Made by a program: the position numbers and the translations under genes. From assembly GCA_963922205.1 (NCBI GenBank), contig CAWUHX010000144.1, positions 62,001-126,000 of the forward strand: 64,000 bases of DNA, given 5' to 3'. The notes under the pieces were generated by a model, which made no database searches, was not told where the DNA came from, and was given only the letters and a program-made list of their open reading frames with translations. Shown one piece after another: positions 23,901 through 35,544 of the stretch (position 1 is its first letter; every line of letters begins with the position of its first letter). Source of the DNA: Romanomermis culicivorax. Lineage: Eukaryota; Nematoda; Enoplea; Mermithida; Mermithidae.

Positions 23901-25016
23901 TTCATTTACCATTCCGGCCGAAACGTCTTTAGCTATGGATAGTTCTTGCATCCAACTGAGAGGAACGTTTGAGTCAAGGCACGCTCGCAGAGAACCGCAA
24001 GGAATATATTCACTGACGATGTGTAGCTTTTTATCTTTGTACAAAATTCCGAGGATACCCAGTACGTTAGGATGGCACAAATTTCGCATAAAAGCAGCTT
24101 CTTGCAGAAAATCCGATTCGCCTTTTTGGTCCATTCTGTAGAGGCATTTTAAAACCATCACAGCGCCTGTTTGCTTGTGGATAACCTAAATATGAAACAA
24201 AATGATAATGAATTACGAAGGTGATCAAAAAACGAATATCTATTCCAAATCAGAAAAAATTCTTGAGTAGTTACTGTTTGAAAAAATTATAGGTAAAAAA
24301 CCTAATCTACGCGCTGTATCGAGCATTAAAGTAATTAACTAAAGGGATTTTTGACTTATTCGAGAAATAAAAGTTCAAGACGGAGAAACGTCGAAAAACT
24401 GTTTTATTCATAATAAATAGAACACTTAACTGAAAATTTGCTATGCAAATAAGTGTGACTACAACCGTTAAGTACAGATTTATTAAAGTAAGAAGAAGAG
24501 AACGCAACCACTTCCACAACAAGTTCAAAATTTTATCAAGACTATAGTCAGTCATGGCAAAAACACATACTTTGTAGACTTCGCCAAAGCAACCTTTGCC
24601 CAACAATTCCTTGGAATCAAGATCGGAAGGGTAAAACGACTGAAAGCCGCCAGGTTCGTGCATTTTGAACGAAAGTGACCTGGACAAGTCAACTTGGTGA
24701 ACATCGCTGTCTATATCGTCGGTGCTTAGAAAAAAATGCTAGATTAGAAAAATTGAATGAGAGCTCCAATTAATCAAGTTTTTTTCAATTAGGTGGCGGC
24801 ATCGTGGAAGATGAACGTCGGGAAATGCGGAGGATTGAAGAAAATTGGCATCGTCATTTTTCCAGATTCTAGGAATTTTTACCTGCCACTGAGACCACAA
24901 GGTGAGGATCGTCGACGGGACCGGCAACGTACGTCCAAGGTGCCACATTTTGAACGAATTTCGGCGCTAAAGCATAATCGATGACTATCGATAGACTTAT
25001 TATTTTCGGCATGCAT
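20961..25016 (-). CDS. LIM-kinase-like protein kinase, kinase domain only
   Basis: Seven exons: 24883-25016, 24571-24724, 23910-24185, 23460-23525, 22738-22857, 22461-22678 and 20961-21537, with consistent phases, 514 residues. The kinase domain (about residues 70-340) is closest to LIMK/TESK: LGKGCFGEVYKV glycine loop, VMVLK lysine, HPNVLGILGILYKDKKLHIVSE, HRDLTSCN catalytic loop, VVADFGLA and GDPYVMAPEMI. A LIMK-type C-lobe follows, with IFSFGVTLCEMIGK and VDPDVL. LIMK phosphorylates cofilin to control actin turnover. LIM and PDZ domains were not found: the reading frame opens at an ATG (25014-25016) preceded directly by an in-frame stop, and no Cys-rich exon was seen upstream to about 39 kb. 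The activation loop lacks the usual TVVG threonine. The C-terminal ~150 residues are Ser/Asn-rich and of low complexity. It could be a LIM-less LIMK or a TESK-like branch. Upstream exons cannot be fully excluded. Confidence 0.85.
23190..23456 (-). repeat. Family L repeat, copy 2 (inverted, in the LIMK-like gene)
   Basis: Reverse-complement relative of 20433-20666. Shared blocks include AGACATGCAC at the left, GTTCGACGATTTTTTTGAGCC, GGGGTGTTCAGGGTCTCAGGTA and a TATGTGCATGTATG right end. It ends only a few bases before the splice donor of exon 23460-23525. No clear target duplication. Confidence 0.65.
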
Positions 25017-26792
25017 TTAGCGATTCCACGGTTCCTCGATGAATTATATATTAATAACATGAGAATCCATAAATCGGAAGTGTAGGCAATCTTGAAAAAG
25101 ATATAATAAATAAGGCCAACCTAATTTGAAGCAAGTAGTCTGCCTACATTGGGCCACAAAGTCTGTTCAGAACGAAACAGACTAAAATTAAGCAAGAATT
25201 ACTGTCGTAGTAATATAAAGCCACTATAAACTAACACTAAACACTACTAAACATTTAAAACTTGAAAAAAGGAAAGAGTCCTAATTTCAACCATAAAAGA
25301 CACCATCAAAAAATTCAATAATAATAAAATGAACAATTTAAATTTGAATTTCTAAGTCTTTAACAAATTTCAAAACAAATATAAATTTGACCTGTATACT
25401 GAATTTTTTTCTACGAATCTACTCATATACATAATTCACAACAGAAAAATTATTAAAAATGTTACTCTTCATCGTTTTTTCCGAAAAGTTTCATCAATAC
25501 TGAATGTTTTGTAAATTTTCCTCACAGGTGTGCGTCAGTTCAAAATTTGACGACTTGTCGAGCTCCCAAAATTCACACAGACTATGCCCATCATACTACA
25601 AAATTATCTGCATTACTTAACTGGCATACCATATCCTTCATCACTCTAACATTTAGTGACATTCATGATTTGAAGTACAGTAGATAAAATTTACCAAAAT
25701 GATGAAGCCGCGAATTTGCGAGTTTAAAAAGTCGCAAAAAATGAACCCGCGGTTCGATGTTTCAAGCAAATGCATATTTGCCTTTATATACGGATTTCAA
25801 CATCCATTAGCCAGTATCAGTACGTGATTTCAATGGATAATCAAGGTTCATTGAGATCAGTGCTAATGCTAACAAATCTTCCATTAATTAGTGGAACGTT
25901 TTGCAAGATTTTTTGCTTAGGATAACACAGAGGTATATGGAAGAGATGGTTATTCAGCCTTTCATTTTTCCACAGGTATATTTCACTGAGGTAAAAAACT
26001 AAACTTTTTAAAATTGGCACAATTGCAGTTAGCATCGCATGTCGGATAGAAATGCCGCAAAAAAAGGAATATCATTGCTTAAAAATCAGGATCTGATTCA
26101 CAAATCCGTGATTTACGCACAAAAATTATGAAAAGTGGATGTCAGTCATGCTGCTTGCTAAAAAGATGGTAGAATTTTAGTGAATAAACCGCAGTATTCC
26201 TATCAAAATTAATGATTACACTCCTAATCATCTATTCCATAAATCATAGTTTCCAACGGAATATTTTGTCTACGAGCAACAAGCACGCATTTAATCGAGC
26301 TCTGTGGATTAGGACCGGCTTTTAATGGGTAGGATCACAACAGATCGCCAAAATTTAGGGGGTAAAAGTCGTTAGAGGAAAAAAAGTTCAAAATGTTTGC
26401 TTCAAAAATTGAAAAATTATCTAAAAATTAGGGATTGTGGTTAAATCTCCATAAAAATATGAGGCATGACAAAGACAAACTTACATATACGATCTTTTTT
26501 GTCAGTTAAAATGACTAATTTTTACGGAAAAATAAATATTTTTCCACTTTTAAATATGGGGTTGTCATATATGGCTGGCTGTCAATCGATTGGAGAATGC
26601 TGGAGTCACCGTATGGCGAGCCGTCCGCTTCATGTCCTCTGATGTAATCTAAGGATATATTTCTTGGCTTTTGTACTCTAAAGAAGTCTGCAATAATGAT
26701 TAGTGATATGCCGGAAGATGCCATTAGCCTCTTCACAAATGGATCCAAATGTATTAAGATATATTTCAACAAAACGTTGAGAGTTACCTCGC
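25017..26792. other. Non-coding spacer upstream of the LIMK-like gene
   Basis: 1.8 kb, AT-rich, no convincing exon on either strand. Should contain the LIMK-like promoter, but no specific element was recognised. Confidence 0.5.
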
Positions 26793-27234
26793 CATACTCG
26801 GGCGTCCAGGGCCCCAAGGTCTGGGGTGGGGGGGGGGGGTCGAGCCACTTTTTTGGCGCGGGGGTTAGTGATTCCCAAAATTTTGGGGGAATGGGTCTCT
26901 GAAGAAAAAAAATTGATCTTTCCACGAAAAAAAGTCATAAGGATAGTGAAAAAAAGAAATTTTTTCTAAAAAGATCGAAATAAATGCATTCATGGCGTGA
27001 AGCGCCGAGAAAATTGACGTTTTTGACCGTTTTTTGTTCAAAAATTGACATTTTTCATCAAAAAATTGGCATTTTTCAGTATTTATCCGAGCAGAAGTAT
27101 TATGGTCCCTACGGCTACCATTGGCTAGCCCTAGGATTGGAAAATCCTGAGAAGGCGATCGCCCAATGGCTAGCCATTGGTCGACGATTTCTGGGGGGTT
27201 CCCATAGCACTTCCCCCCCCCAATTACATGTATG
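26793..27234 (+). repeat. Family A repeat, copy 2
   Basis: Same family as 1312-1722, with the shared blocks AGCGCCGAGAAAATTGACG, GGCTACCATTGGCTAGCC and GCGATCGCCCAATGGCTAGC. It ends in AATTACATGTATG, the inverted form of the CATACATGTAA end. Contains homopolymer G (26825-26840) and C (27213-27221) tracts. Open frames on both strands here are not genes. Confidence 0.75.
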
Positions 27235-29966
27235 CACATAATTAATGCTACACTGACATGAATGGGATAGATAATTAAATAAATCGCTAGGTACAAGGTA
27301 TACAAAAAAGCAACAATTAACGACGATGACCGGTTTTCGTAGCCAGTCGCTACTATAAAAATTTAACAACTGATGCAAAAAGCGTGTTCACGTCAAAAAA
27401 CAAAAACCAACATGCTAATTTTATACATAGAAAACAAATATTCTAACCTAAAGCAAACGAATAAACCCTGAACTGAGTATAAAAAGTAAATAGGCGAATA
27501 TTAGTATGGATTACATGCATTCATCCATCTAGACTGGGCTTCCAACATCGGAAATATTGGGAAATTTGAAGAAACCACCCACCGAAAACACCAAATAAAC
27601 ATTTCATCGTGCGGAAGAGACAGTATCACGCGTAAAATCGACACATTCAGTAAAAATTATGCCGAATCTATATTTAAACGTTTCGTATTTTGAGAGAAAG
27701 CTTAAAAATAAGTAAAAGTTGAGGCATATCCTACTACAGTAAAAAAAAGAACCAAAGGTGAAGGAATATTATGGTTGATAAACCAGAAGAGTTATTTGAG
27801 AATAAAGAGAAATGATAATTTTCGCAAAATATCTTATACTTTCCCCAGATTGGCCGAAATAAAAAGTGGACGGAGGCAGTATTTTTTTTTGTACAAGCCT
27901 CTTTGTACATGTACAAAAATCGTCAAAAAATTTTTTTGCGAAGAAAATTCATTTATACACTAAAAAACTATGATTTTGCTTGTATTTTTGAACAAGACTT
28001 CCAGATAAGACTCGAATTCATGCCCTTCATATACAACACAAAAGTGCGCTGTATTGAAAAATGCAGATTCTGTTGCTGGAAAAAATTTTAGGTACTGACA
28101 TTATAAAATGATGAAAAAATCAATTTCTCGATCAACTATTCAAGATTCATAAGTTTCAAATTTCTTGCTCAAAGACACTTCTATGTCGAACCACCAAGAT
28201 TTTTTTCTATTCTCCGAACTCCCCCCCCCCTCCAAAAAAAGATGATTTGAGGAAAAACAGTGGATGAACAAATTAAAAGAATTGTATAACACGTGCCGGA
28301 AAATCTTCCGGTGTTTTCTGATTTTAGGGCCTAGAGAAGTAATGTGGACAAAATCTTTTCGTACTTTATACAAAGATATTAGAAAAATCTTTGAACGGAG
28401 CAAAAAAATGTTTGACTCGTATAAAAAAGAGTGGACGGAGGTCAAAGACGTCAAGTTTTTGTAGCATTAGAATTTTTGATTGGAATCATTCGCAGCGGCA
28501 GGACTTGGCATTTCACGAATCTGGTTGTTTTAAAAACATCTGTTCCGGTTAATCCAAAATTCGTGTTTTCTGTTACGGTTCTCTTTTAATTGGTCGGTGC
28601 CGTTTGATCTGATGTGCTGCAAAACGCTCTATGATAATCAAAACAAACATACGTCTTTATTTAATCATTTTTTGTGTAATTTTTTATTCATCGTATTATG
28701 ATGCAGTTCTCTTGAATGATGGTAGTCAGTAACGTGCTAATTTTAGTTACAATGATGAATGATTCATGATTTTGATTACAATGCTAAATTTTAAAAGGAC
28801 ACAAAATCCGTTGGTATGCACATAAAGATTCACCAATCATAAAAATCTAAAAAAAACAATGTTCCTATGAATAGTCCTGTTGCCGCATTAACAGTGCAGG
28901 GTAATATTTGGTTGCTGGTTGGATAATCCAAATTTTTGATTGGTTTAGCACATTGCGCAGGGTCGCGATGATTTAAGATCATTTTTAATCATTTCAATGA
29001 TGATACTCTTTGTTTAAATCACTGGTGCAGGGGCGCCCTTATTTTCTTGACATGCAGTCTGCCTAAATTTGGTGTGTGACGAGCGGGATGGGATGAGAAT
29101 GAGGTATGGGCGTTTTACCCCGGTATTAATTTTGAAAATGCATTCACCACGCTAGCAAGGATGACTTACTGCTCGAGTGATGGGAAAAAATTACTTGGAA
29201 AATTAAATCACAAAATTTTGAGAAGTGTCTTAGTGGACCCATTCAGAAGGATTGCTATTGATAATTTTTTCGAGAGTGCGTAGTCAGTTTGAGAAAAATA
29301 CGTTTAGGGTGTCCACAGTGTTGAAAAGCGTATACATACTGTATAGTTGATTCTGATATGTGAAATTGGAAAAATTGACAGATGCACAGCACCACTGGTG
29401 TTTTTGTACGAGACAAACGTTTTCGGCTCTGTTCGAAACGAAGAGATTTTATCGGTATGTTTGTCCAAAGTAGAAAGACATTTTGTGGAGATTATATGGT
29501 CCCAAAACAAAGTATATGTTGCAATTCTTTGGATTGTGCAATCCAGTCTATCCAATGTTTACTTCTAAATTGTGCTTGTTTTGAAAAAATGTTCAAAAAA
29601 GGAGGATAATGTTGAGGATTCGACGTGACGAAGGCAATTTTGGGGCATTTTGTAACGTGTACAAGTTATTGGGAAATTAAAGTGACGTGTACTTTATATA
29701 CATAGCTGTACATCTGTTGTATTCACGATATACACACCCTTCTGACGGAAAATAGCGCGTAAAAAACGTCACAGATGCAGACGGCAGAAAATATTGCCTT
29801 TATCATTTATGATTTTACACCTGCCTAGATTTCTGACCTCGGGGACGTCTGGTATGCACCCTCCCGGGAAATTTAAAGAAATTTTTCCAAAATAATGCGC
29901 AATTATGTTGCGTCGTGCTTGCATTAATGTAGAAATATAATTTCCTTGAATTACACAAGAGATCGA
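27235..29966. other. Intergenic DNA with a diverged inverted repeat pair
   Basis: No gene recognised. Plus-strand 28275-28440 and minus-strand 29380-29550 share a diverged segment (AGAATTGTATAACA... with GGGCCT/GGGACC, GTGGACAAAATCTTT, and ACTCGTATAAAAAA against CTCGTACAAAAAC). The open frames here may be old repeat-encoded sequence. Confidence 0.4.
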
Positions 29967-30110
29967 CATACCTGTAATTGGGGGAGTTGAGGGTGACCCC
30001 CCAACTTGGCCAATCCTATACCCAACCTCCAAACTTGAACAAATGGAAAAAAAGTGCATTCTGTTGCCTTTTTCGACCTCCCCTAACTGGTCGGATCTTT
30101 TACCAGTATG
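29967..30110. mobile_element. CATACCTGTAA MITE, copy B1
   Basis: 144 bp. It starts CATACCTGTAATTGG and ends TTTTACCAGTATG. Perfect 8-bp target duplication GAGATCGA (29959-29966 and 30111-30118). Contains the family's GTCGGATC and ACCCCCC blocks. Confidence 0.9.
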
Positions 30111-30224
30111 GAGATCGACTCCTAAAGTCTCTGCGATGACGAGTTGAGACTCAACTTACGTTAATCTTTCTGAAAAAAAATTTGAGGTTTTAAGGCGGTA
30201 GAACACTAAGGAATTGATTTCAAA

Positions 30225-31475
30225 TAACTCATTCTCGAACCTCGGAGATTCCATCCACATGAGAGCCGAACATAATCTTTTTTCCCTCATTTTCCACATT
30301 TTTAAAAACAAATGTGGCCACGGATGCTTTTTTTCTGCATTTGAGGAGCACATCCAAGCATCCTGATGTTTTTGGACTCAGAAACCTGCAAAAATGAGGA
30401 AAAAATTGAAAAAATTCTAGCCAGTCAAATTGAGCTGATGAATAATATATTGGCGTTCTAGCAGATGAAACCATATTAACGATAGAGTTCTCATGAATAT
30501 CTCATGAACCCCGCTATCAACATTTCTGTGGTTCCGATTAGAATTATCCAATTTTATTTATGTATTTCAAAGTCTAGCGCAGAGCGCCGGAAAAATTTTC
30601 GGATTTTCGCTTTCTAAAACACTGGAAAATGAACCTTCACAACGTTAAAAAATAGACTAAAATCAACCCGGTAACGCATAATTAATGTGTTCCTCTCTTC
30701 GGGCGCGTAGTGCCGGAAAAGTTTCCGAGTTTTTATATATTCTAAAACGCTGGAGAACGAATCTCTACAACAAATATTCCTAAATAGAAGTTCTAAAATT
30801 GGCCTCTGGTATGATGTGTTCAATCTTCGTGGTCTATAAATTCAAAATTTTATGTTGAAATCTTTTGAAAAATTCCAGGCCTCGAGAGAAAAAATTGACA
30901 GAATCGATGAAGAATCCCAATTTTCGGCGAAATACTGACTGTAAACGATTATAAAATGAGACGAGCTTAACTTGATTGATAGAAACTGTTGAATATTATT
31001 TAGTATGGGGAAATAGATATGCTACCGGCAATCATACCTGTAAGAGGTTTGACCAGTTGGGGGGCGGGTAAACCCCAAATTTTGGGGAGAGGGTCAAAAA
31101 ACCATCGAAAAAATCGAAAATTTTCTCAAAAAAGGCAAAAAAAACTTCCCCATTTTTTCGAGTTTGGGTGGTGGTTGGGTATAGGGTTGACCAAGTTGGG
31201 GGTGGGAGTCCCGACATTTGGGTATAGGGTCCAACCGAAATGGAGGTGAGCGCCCCACCCCAACCTCCCCCCAATCACAGGTATGCCGGCAACGCCTGAT
31301 AGAAAATGATGATTATTATATAGCCATGACCGGCGCGGAGCACTGTAAAATTTTGATATTGTGATCTTTTAAAGTCTACCAAAATCCATCTTCTCGGTTT
31401 TGAATTCCCCAAAAATTTTTCCCTCATTTCCTAGTTTTTTCTCAAAAGACCTCATTCGAGGAAAAAACATTGCTT
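30225..31475 (-). mobile_element. Family D element, copy D1 (inverted, interrupted by B2)
   Basis: Matches the inverse of the D elements at 31947-32925 and 60879-61889: CCACATGAGAGCCGAAC, the poly-A/T blocks around GCCACGGATGCTTTTTT, hairpin remnants near 30575, 30705, 31325 and 31535, and a final CATTCGAGGAAAAAACATTG. Termini are eroded, so the ends are approximate. MITE B2 is inserted at 31033-31285. Confidence 0.65.
31033..31285. mobile_element. CATACCTGTAA MITE, copy B2
   Basis: 253 bp. CATACCTGTAAGAGG at the left, CACAGGTATG at the right. Target duplication CCGGCAAT / CCGGCAAC, one mismatch. Inserted in family D element D1. Confidence 0.85.
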
Positions 31476-31745
31476 CGGATAGAGAGGGAATAAGAAAACC
31501 TCCCATATCAGACGAAAATCGTTAATTCCGGCGTAAAAGCGAAGCGCCGGAAAAATTTTTGAATGTTAACATCCTAGAGCGCCAGAAAATGAATGTTTTC
31601 ACTTTTTATTCAACAGAAAAAAGGATTGCTTTTTCAGATAATTTTTTTAGTCGCACAGAATAATTTTTCAGCCGCGTGAAATGCAGAAAAATTCAAATTT
31701 TCAAAAAAATTTCTAGCATTTTCCATTTTAAAGCGCATATGAAAG

Positions 31746-32987
31746 CATACCTGCTTTAAGGGGGAGGTTCGGGGGAGGAACCCCACAACCAACTTGGTCG
31801 AACCCTGTACCCACCCCCACCAAACTCGCAAAAATTGGGAAAAAAGTGACTTTTTTGGCCTTTGGGAAAATTTTCGAAATTTTCTTGACTTTTTTGGGGT
31901 TTTTCCGACTCTCTCCCCAAAATTTTCGAAATGTTGGGACCCCCACCACCGTTTTTTCCTCAAATGAGGTCTTTTAAGGAAAAAAATTTGGAAATGAGGA
32001 AAAAAATTTTGGGTATGGTTCTCATCGTGGAAAAAATTTGGGGAATTCAAAATCGAAAAGATGCGTTTTGCTGGACTTTATAAGGTCAAAATCTCAAAAT
32101 TTTCCGGCGCTTCGCGCCGGTCGGAGGTATAGTAATCATTATTTTCTATCAGGCGCGGCCGTTAGCATATCTACTTCCACTTACCAATAATCATCAACCG
32201 TTTCTATCAATGAAGTTAGCTCATCTTATTTTTAAATCGTAAACAGTCAGTATTCCGCTGAAAAAACAATTTTTCATCAATTCTCTCAATTTTTTCTCCC
32301 TTTTGGGTTTATTGAAAATGGAAATTGAAGACATCATTCTAGACTGCGATTTTAGAACTTCTATTTACGAATTTACGAATATCCATTGGAGAGATTTATT
32401 TTCAAGTGTTTTAAAATATAAAAACTGAAAAATTTTTCCGGCGCTGCGCGCCGGAATGGGGAACAAATTACAGTCGGATTTTAATTTATTTCCCAACGTT
32501 GTGAAGGTTAAATTTCCAGCAATTTAGAAAGTGAAAATCCAAATATTTTTCCGGCGCTCTACGCCGGGACAAAAATTAAATAAAATTGGATAATACTAAT
32601 TGGAACCACAGAAATATTAATATTGTAAGATAAATTCATGACAACTCTGTCATTAAAATGCTTTCTCTGCTCTTGTAGAACACCAACATATTCATCAGCT
32701 CATTTTGACTAACATAACCAGAATTTTCTCAATTTCTTCCTAATTTTTGCAGGTTTCTGAATCCAAAAGCATCAAAATGCTTGGGTATGCTCCTAAAATG
32801 CATAAAAAAGCATCCGTAGGCACATTATAAACGTTTTTAAAAATGTGGAAAATTTTTGGGAAATGAGGAAAAAAATTTTGGGTCCGGTTCTCATGTGGAG
32901 AAAATCTTCGAGGAAAAAAACGGTGACCCGCACCCCAAAATTTTGGGTTTACCCTCCCGCCAACTGGTCGGACCTCTTGCAGGTATG
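31746..32987. mobile_element. CATACCTG MITE copy B3, split by D2
   Basis: The left part begins CATACCTGCTTTAAGGGGG at 31746; the right part ends CAACTGGTCGGACCTCTTGCAGGTATG at 32987. Element D2 (31947-32925) is inserted in the middle. The flanks share ATGAAAG but with an offset, so the duplication is imperfect. Confidence 0.75.
31947..32925 (+). mobile_element. Family D hAT-like element, copy D2, nested in B3
   Basis: 979 bp. Inverted ends CACCGTTTTTTCCTC and GAGGAAAAAAACGGTG. Target duplication ACCCCCAC / ACCCGCAC (7 of 8). Contains the subterminal palindrome CCTCAAATGAGG (31958-31969), repeated TGAGGAAAAAAATTT, and internal hairpins CCGGCGCTTCGCGCCGG, CCGGCGCTGCGCGCCGG and CCGGCGCTCTACGCCGG. 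No transposase. Confidence 0.9.
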
Positions 32988-33009
32988 GAATGAAAGTGCG
33001 TCTTTGGAC

Positions 33010-34307
33010 CAGGGTTGGCGGGCATTAGGTTTTTTTGGGTTCGAAAATTTGACATTTCTGGGTTTTTCAGTTTTTGAAAAAAAATTCATTTTTTCCATTT
33101 TATTTTCAGAAATAAAGTGTATTCCTGCTTTAACAATCAAAATGAGAGTTGAGCCAACTTTAGTAACTGCAATGCAGTGTTTTCTTACACTGACATGACA
33201 ACAGAGTAGAGATGAGACCACACAACAAACAAATCAAATGCTATCGTAAATTTTCAATTCAGGAGACTTCTTAGCTTTATTCGATTCGGTTCATATGACT
33301 ATTCTGTTGAGTTGACTTATTCTAATCGAAAAGCTAAAGATTCATATACAATAAATTTAACTTATGTTTGAATTGTTTTTTGGCTGAAGTTGATTTGATT
33401 CGGTAGTTTATCTGAACATTAGGCAGATTTTACGGCCCATGAGTCACTGAGCAGTGCTGGTGAGCAATACACAGCATTACTTGTGACTGCTAAAGTCTGC
33501 TCACAGCCATCAACATTTGGTGAGATGACTTGAGCAGCCCTAAAATTTTGAGCGAGACAGCAGACCCACTGGAGAAAGAGGCAGCTGGCGGCTTTCTGGG
33601 TACAAAAATGGGACCATCAACCAAGTATTTTGGTTGAATGGCTGTAAGCAGTATGAATGTTGAAGAAAGAAACATCAAACTTTTTTTCAGCCTGCAAAAA
33701 CACAATTTGCAAGCAACTCAATGAATAAATGATCTCGGCAAGTGAATATGATGAAAAAAATACGTTTTGTTACAAAATGCTGGAGAGCGGTCAAAAATCT
33801 GCTATGCAATGTTGGTTGACGGAAGGCAAAACGTGGCTCTCGTTTCAAAAAATTGCCTTGAGAGTACGTTTTTTAAGACTATTAATGGCCAGCAAGCGAA
33901 ATTTATTTTGTCATGTTATAATCACGTGTTTTCTATTTTGGTGTCCACTGCGTCATCAGAGCGTAATTTTTCAACATTTGGCATTGTTCACAGCAAGTTG
34001 CACAATCGATTGCCATCTGGATCAGTGAAAAAGCTAGTCTTCATAAAATTCAATGCCAAAAATTTTTTTGACGGTGCATTAGTTTATAATTTCATTTGTT
34101 ATGATAAGGAATCTGTATTTTTGCTTAAAATCAGGAACAACGATATGAAAATGTTTTGCATTATGAAGAATAAAACTTTAGATATGTTGCATTTGCTTTT
34201 CTTTCATCCTTAATCTATATCCACAATTGTGAAATAAAAAAAACCCCTGATTAAACCCAAAAAAACCCAAATTCGAAATTTCGAAAATGAGTTTTTTCCC
34301 AACTCTG
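33010..34307 (+). mobile_element. hAT transposon with decayed transposase C-terminus
   Basis: 1298 bp. Ends CAGGGTTGGCG and CCCAACTCTG. Perfect 8-bp target duplication CTTTGGAC (33002-33009 and 34308-34315). The plus strand at 33767-34110 encodes STASSERNFSTFGIVHSKLH and then KLVFIKFNAK, the hAT dimerisation-domain signature. The upstream part of the frame (33500-33760) is broken by stops. This is a non-functional transposase fragment and the clearest proof of the superfamily here. Confidence 0.9.
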
Positions 34308-34317
34308 CTTTGGACAG

Positions 34318-34469
34318 CATACCTGTAATTGGGTTGGGGAACTTAGCCAACCACCCAAACCCCCCCCCCCAGTTTGGAAAAAATTCGCAAAAAAGTGCCT
34401 TTTTTGGGAAAAATTTCGACTTTTTTCGACCCCCCCCCCCCCCAACTGGTCGGACCTCTTACAGGTATG
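34318..34469. mobile_element. CATACCTGTAA MITE, copy B4
   Basis: 152 bp. CATACCTGTAATTGG at the left, TCTTACAGGTATG at the right. Perfect target duplication TTGGACAG (34310-34317 and 34470-34477). The left duplicate overlaps the CTTTGGAC duplicate of the preceding hAT element, so B4 landed immediately beside it. Carries two C-homopolymer tracts (34363-34370, 34431-34442). Confidence 0.92.
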
Positions 34470-34512
34470 TTGGACAGGAAACTCTAAAACTAATCAAAAG
34501 GGCCATCAGGCC

Positions 34513-34748
34513 CATACCTGTAAGAGGTCCGACCAGTTGGGAGAGGGGGGGGTAAATCTGAAATTGGGGGGGGGGGGAATCCGAAATTTGGGGGGAGGGG
34601 ATCGAAAAAAGTCGATATTTTTCCCGAAAAAGGCCAAAAAACATACACTTTTTTGCAAATTTCAATTTTTTCCAAGCTGGAGGGGGGTTGGAGAGGTTGG
34701 GTATATGGTTGGCCGAGTTGGGGGTCCCCCCCCCCAATTACAGGTATG
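34513..34748. mobile_element. CATACCTGTAA MITE, copy B5
   Basis: 236 bp. CATACCTGTAAGAGGTCCGA at the left, AATTACAGGTATG at the right. Perfect duplication ATCAGGCC (34505-34512 and 34749-34756). G-tracts near the left, C-tract near the right. Confidence 0.92.
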
Positions 34749-34806
34749 ATCAGGCCTCAAGTTGAACTGTGCAACCCGGATGTAAAAATTTATTTACAGC
34801 CCGGAA

Positions 34807-34995
34807 CATACCTGTAAGACCTCCGACCAGTTGGGGGGGGGGTAGAAAAAGTCGAAATTTTTCCCAAAAAAGGCCAAAAAACATACACTTTTTTGCACAT
34901 TTTTTTTTACTTTTTTCCAAACTGGGGGGAGGTTGGATGATGTTGGGTACATGGTTGGCCAAGTTGGGGGGTCCCCCCTCCCAAGTACAGGTATG
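34807..34995. mobile_element. CATACCTGTAA MITE, copy B6
   Basis: 189 bp. CATACCTGTAAGACC at the left, AAGTACAGGTATG at the right. Perfect duplication GCCCGGAA (34799-34806 and 34996-35003). Confidence 0.92.
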
Positions 34996-35544
34996 GCCCG
35001 GAATTTGGTCGCTCCGTGCAGGTTTTTTTACACACAGCAACCAAATTTGGGGCTGTGCAACCAAATTTTTTCTGCCAAGTTGCACAGTGCAACTTGAGGC
35101 CTGACCCTGACTGCTCTTCTGATTAAGTTAAAGGGTTTTCTGTCCGGAGATGCATTTTTATGCGTTCTAAAATGGAAAAAAGTGAAAAAATTTTCTGGCG
35201 CTTCGCGCCGGGTTTCAATTCATTTATGATTTTACATAGTATTCTAGTGCGCAGTTATAAAAGGTCATTCTAGGTAGTGCTTACAGGTTCCAATTATCAA
35301 CATATTATGGATAAATGTTTGATCCTGTATTGTTTGTTGACGAATTTGATGAAAACTAACATTTTTCTCGGTCATTTTTCCCAAAATTTTTTTGACCTTC
35401 TTCATAAAAATTTCAACTTTCATGTGATTAAAACATTTTGAGTGTAGAAACTTTTGCCGATTGAAAGACCCAAATTCTTGGTCGCCTGCGTAGTTTTCGA
35501 GTTTTAGTTTGTCTGACCGAAAATTTATTAAATTCACTGGGAAA

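Noticed and set aside
24739-24948. Alternative frames over the LIMK-like first exon (VAPWTYVAGPVDDPHLVV)
   Set aside because: They look protein-like but only the MHAENNKSIDS frame joins in phase to the kinase exon.
34320-34450. C-homopolymer runs as possible assembly gaps or sequencing artefacts
   Set aside because: Comparable runs recur at the same place in each MITE copy with perfect target duplications, so they are family features, although exact run lengths may be wrong.
34752-35103. A separate element bounded by CAGGCCTCAAGTTG and CAACTTGAGGCCTG
   Set aside because: The inverted pair is real, but the flanks do not match as a target duplication and it conflicts with the left end of inferred element M, so it is mentioned there and not annotated on its own.
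31019-35104. Several open frames of 80-140 codons on both strands rich in Pro, Gly, Phe and Lys
   Set aside because: They arise from homopolymer G/C and A/T tracts in the MITEs and D/F elements; similar frames appear in every copy in different registers and give no recognisable protein.
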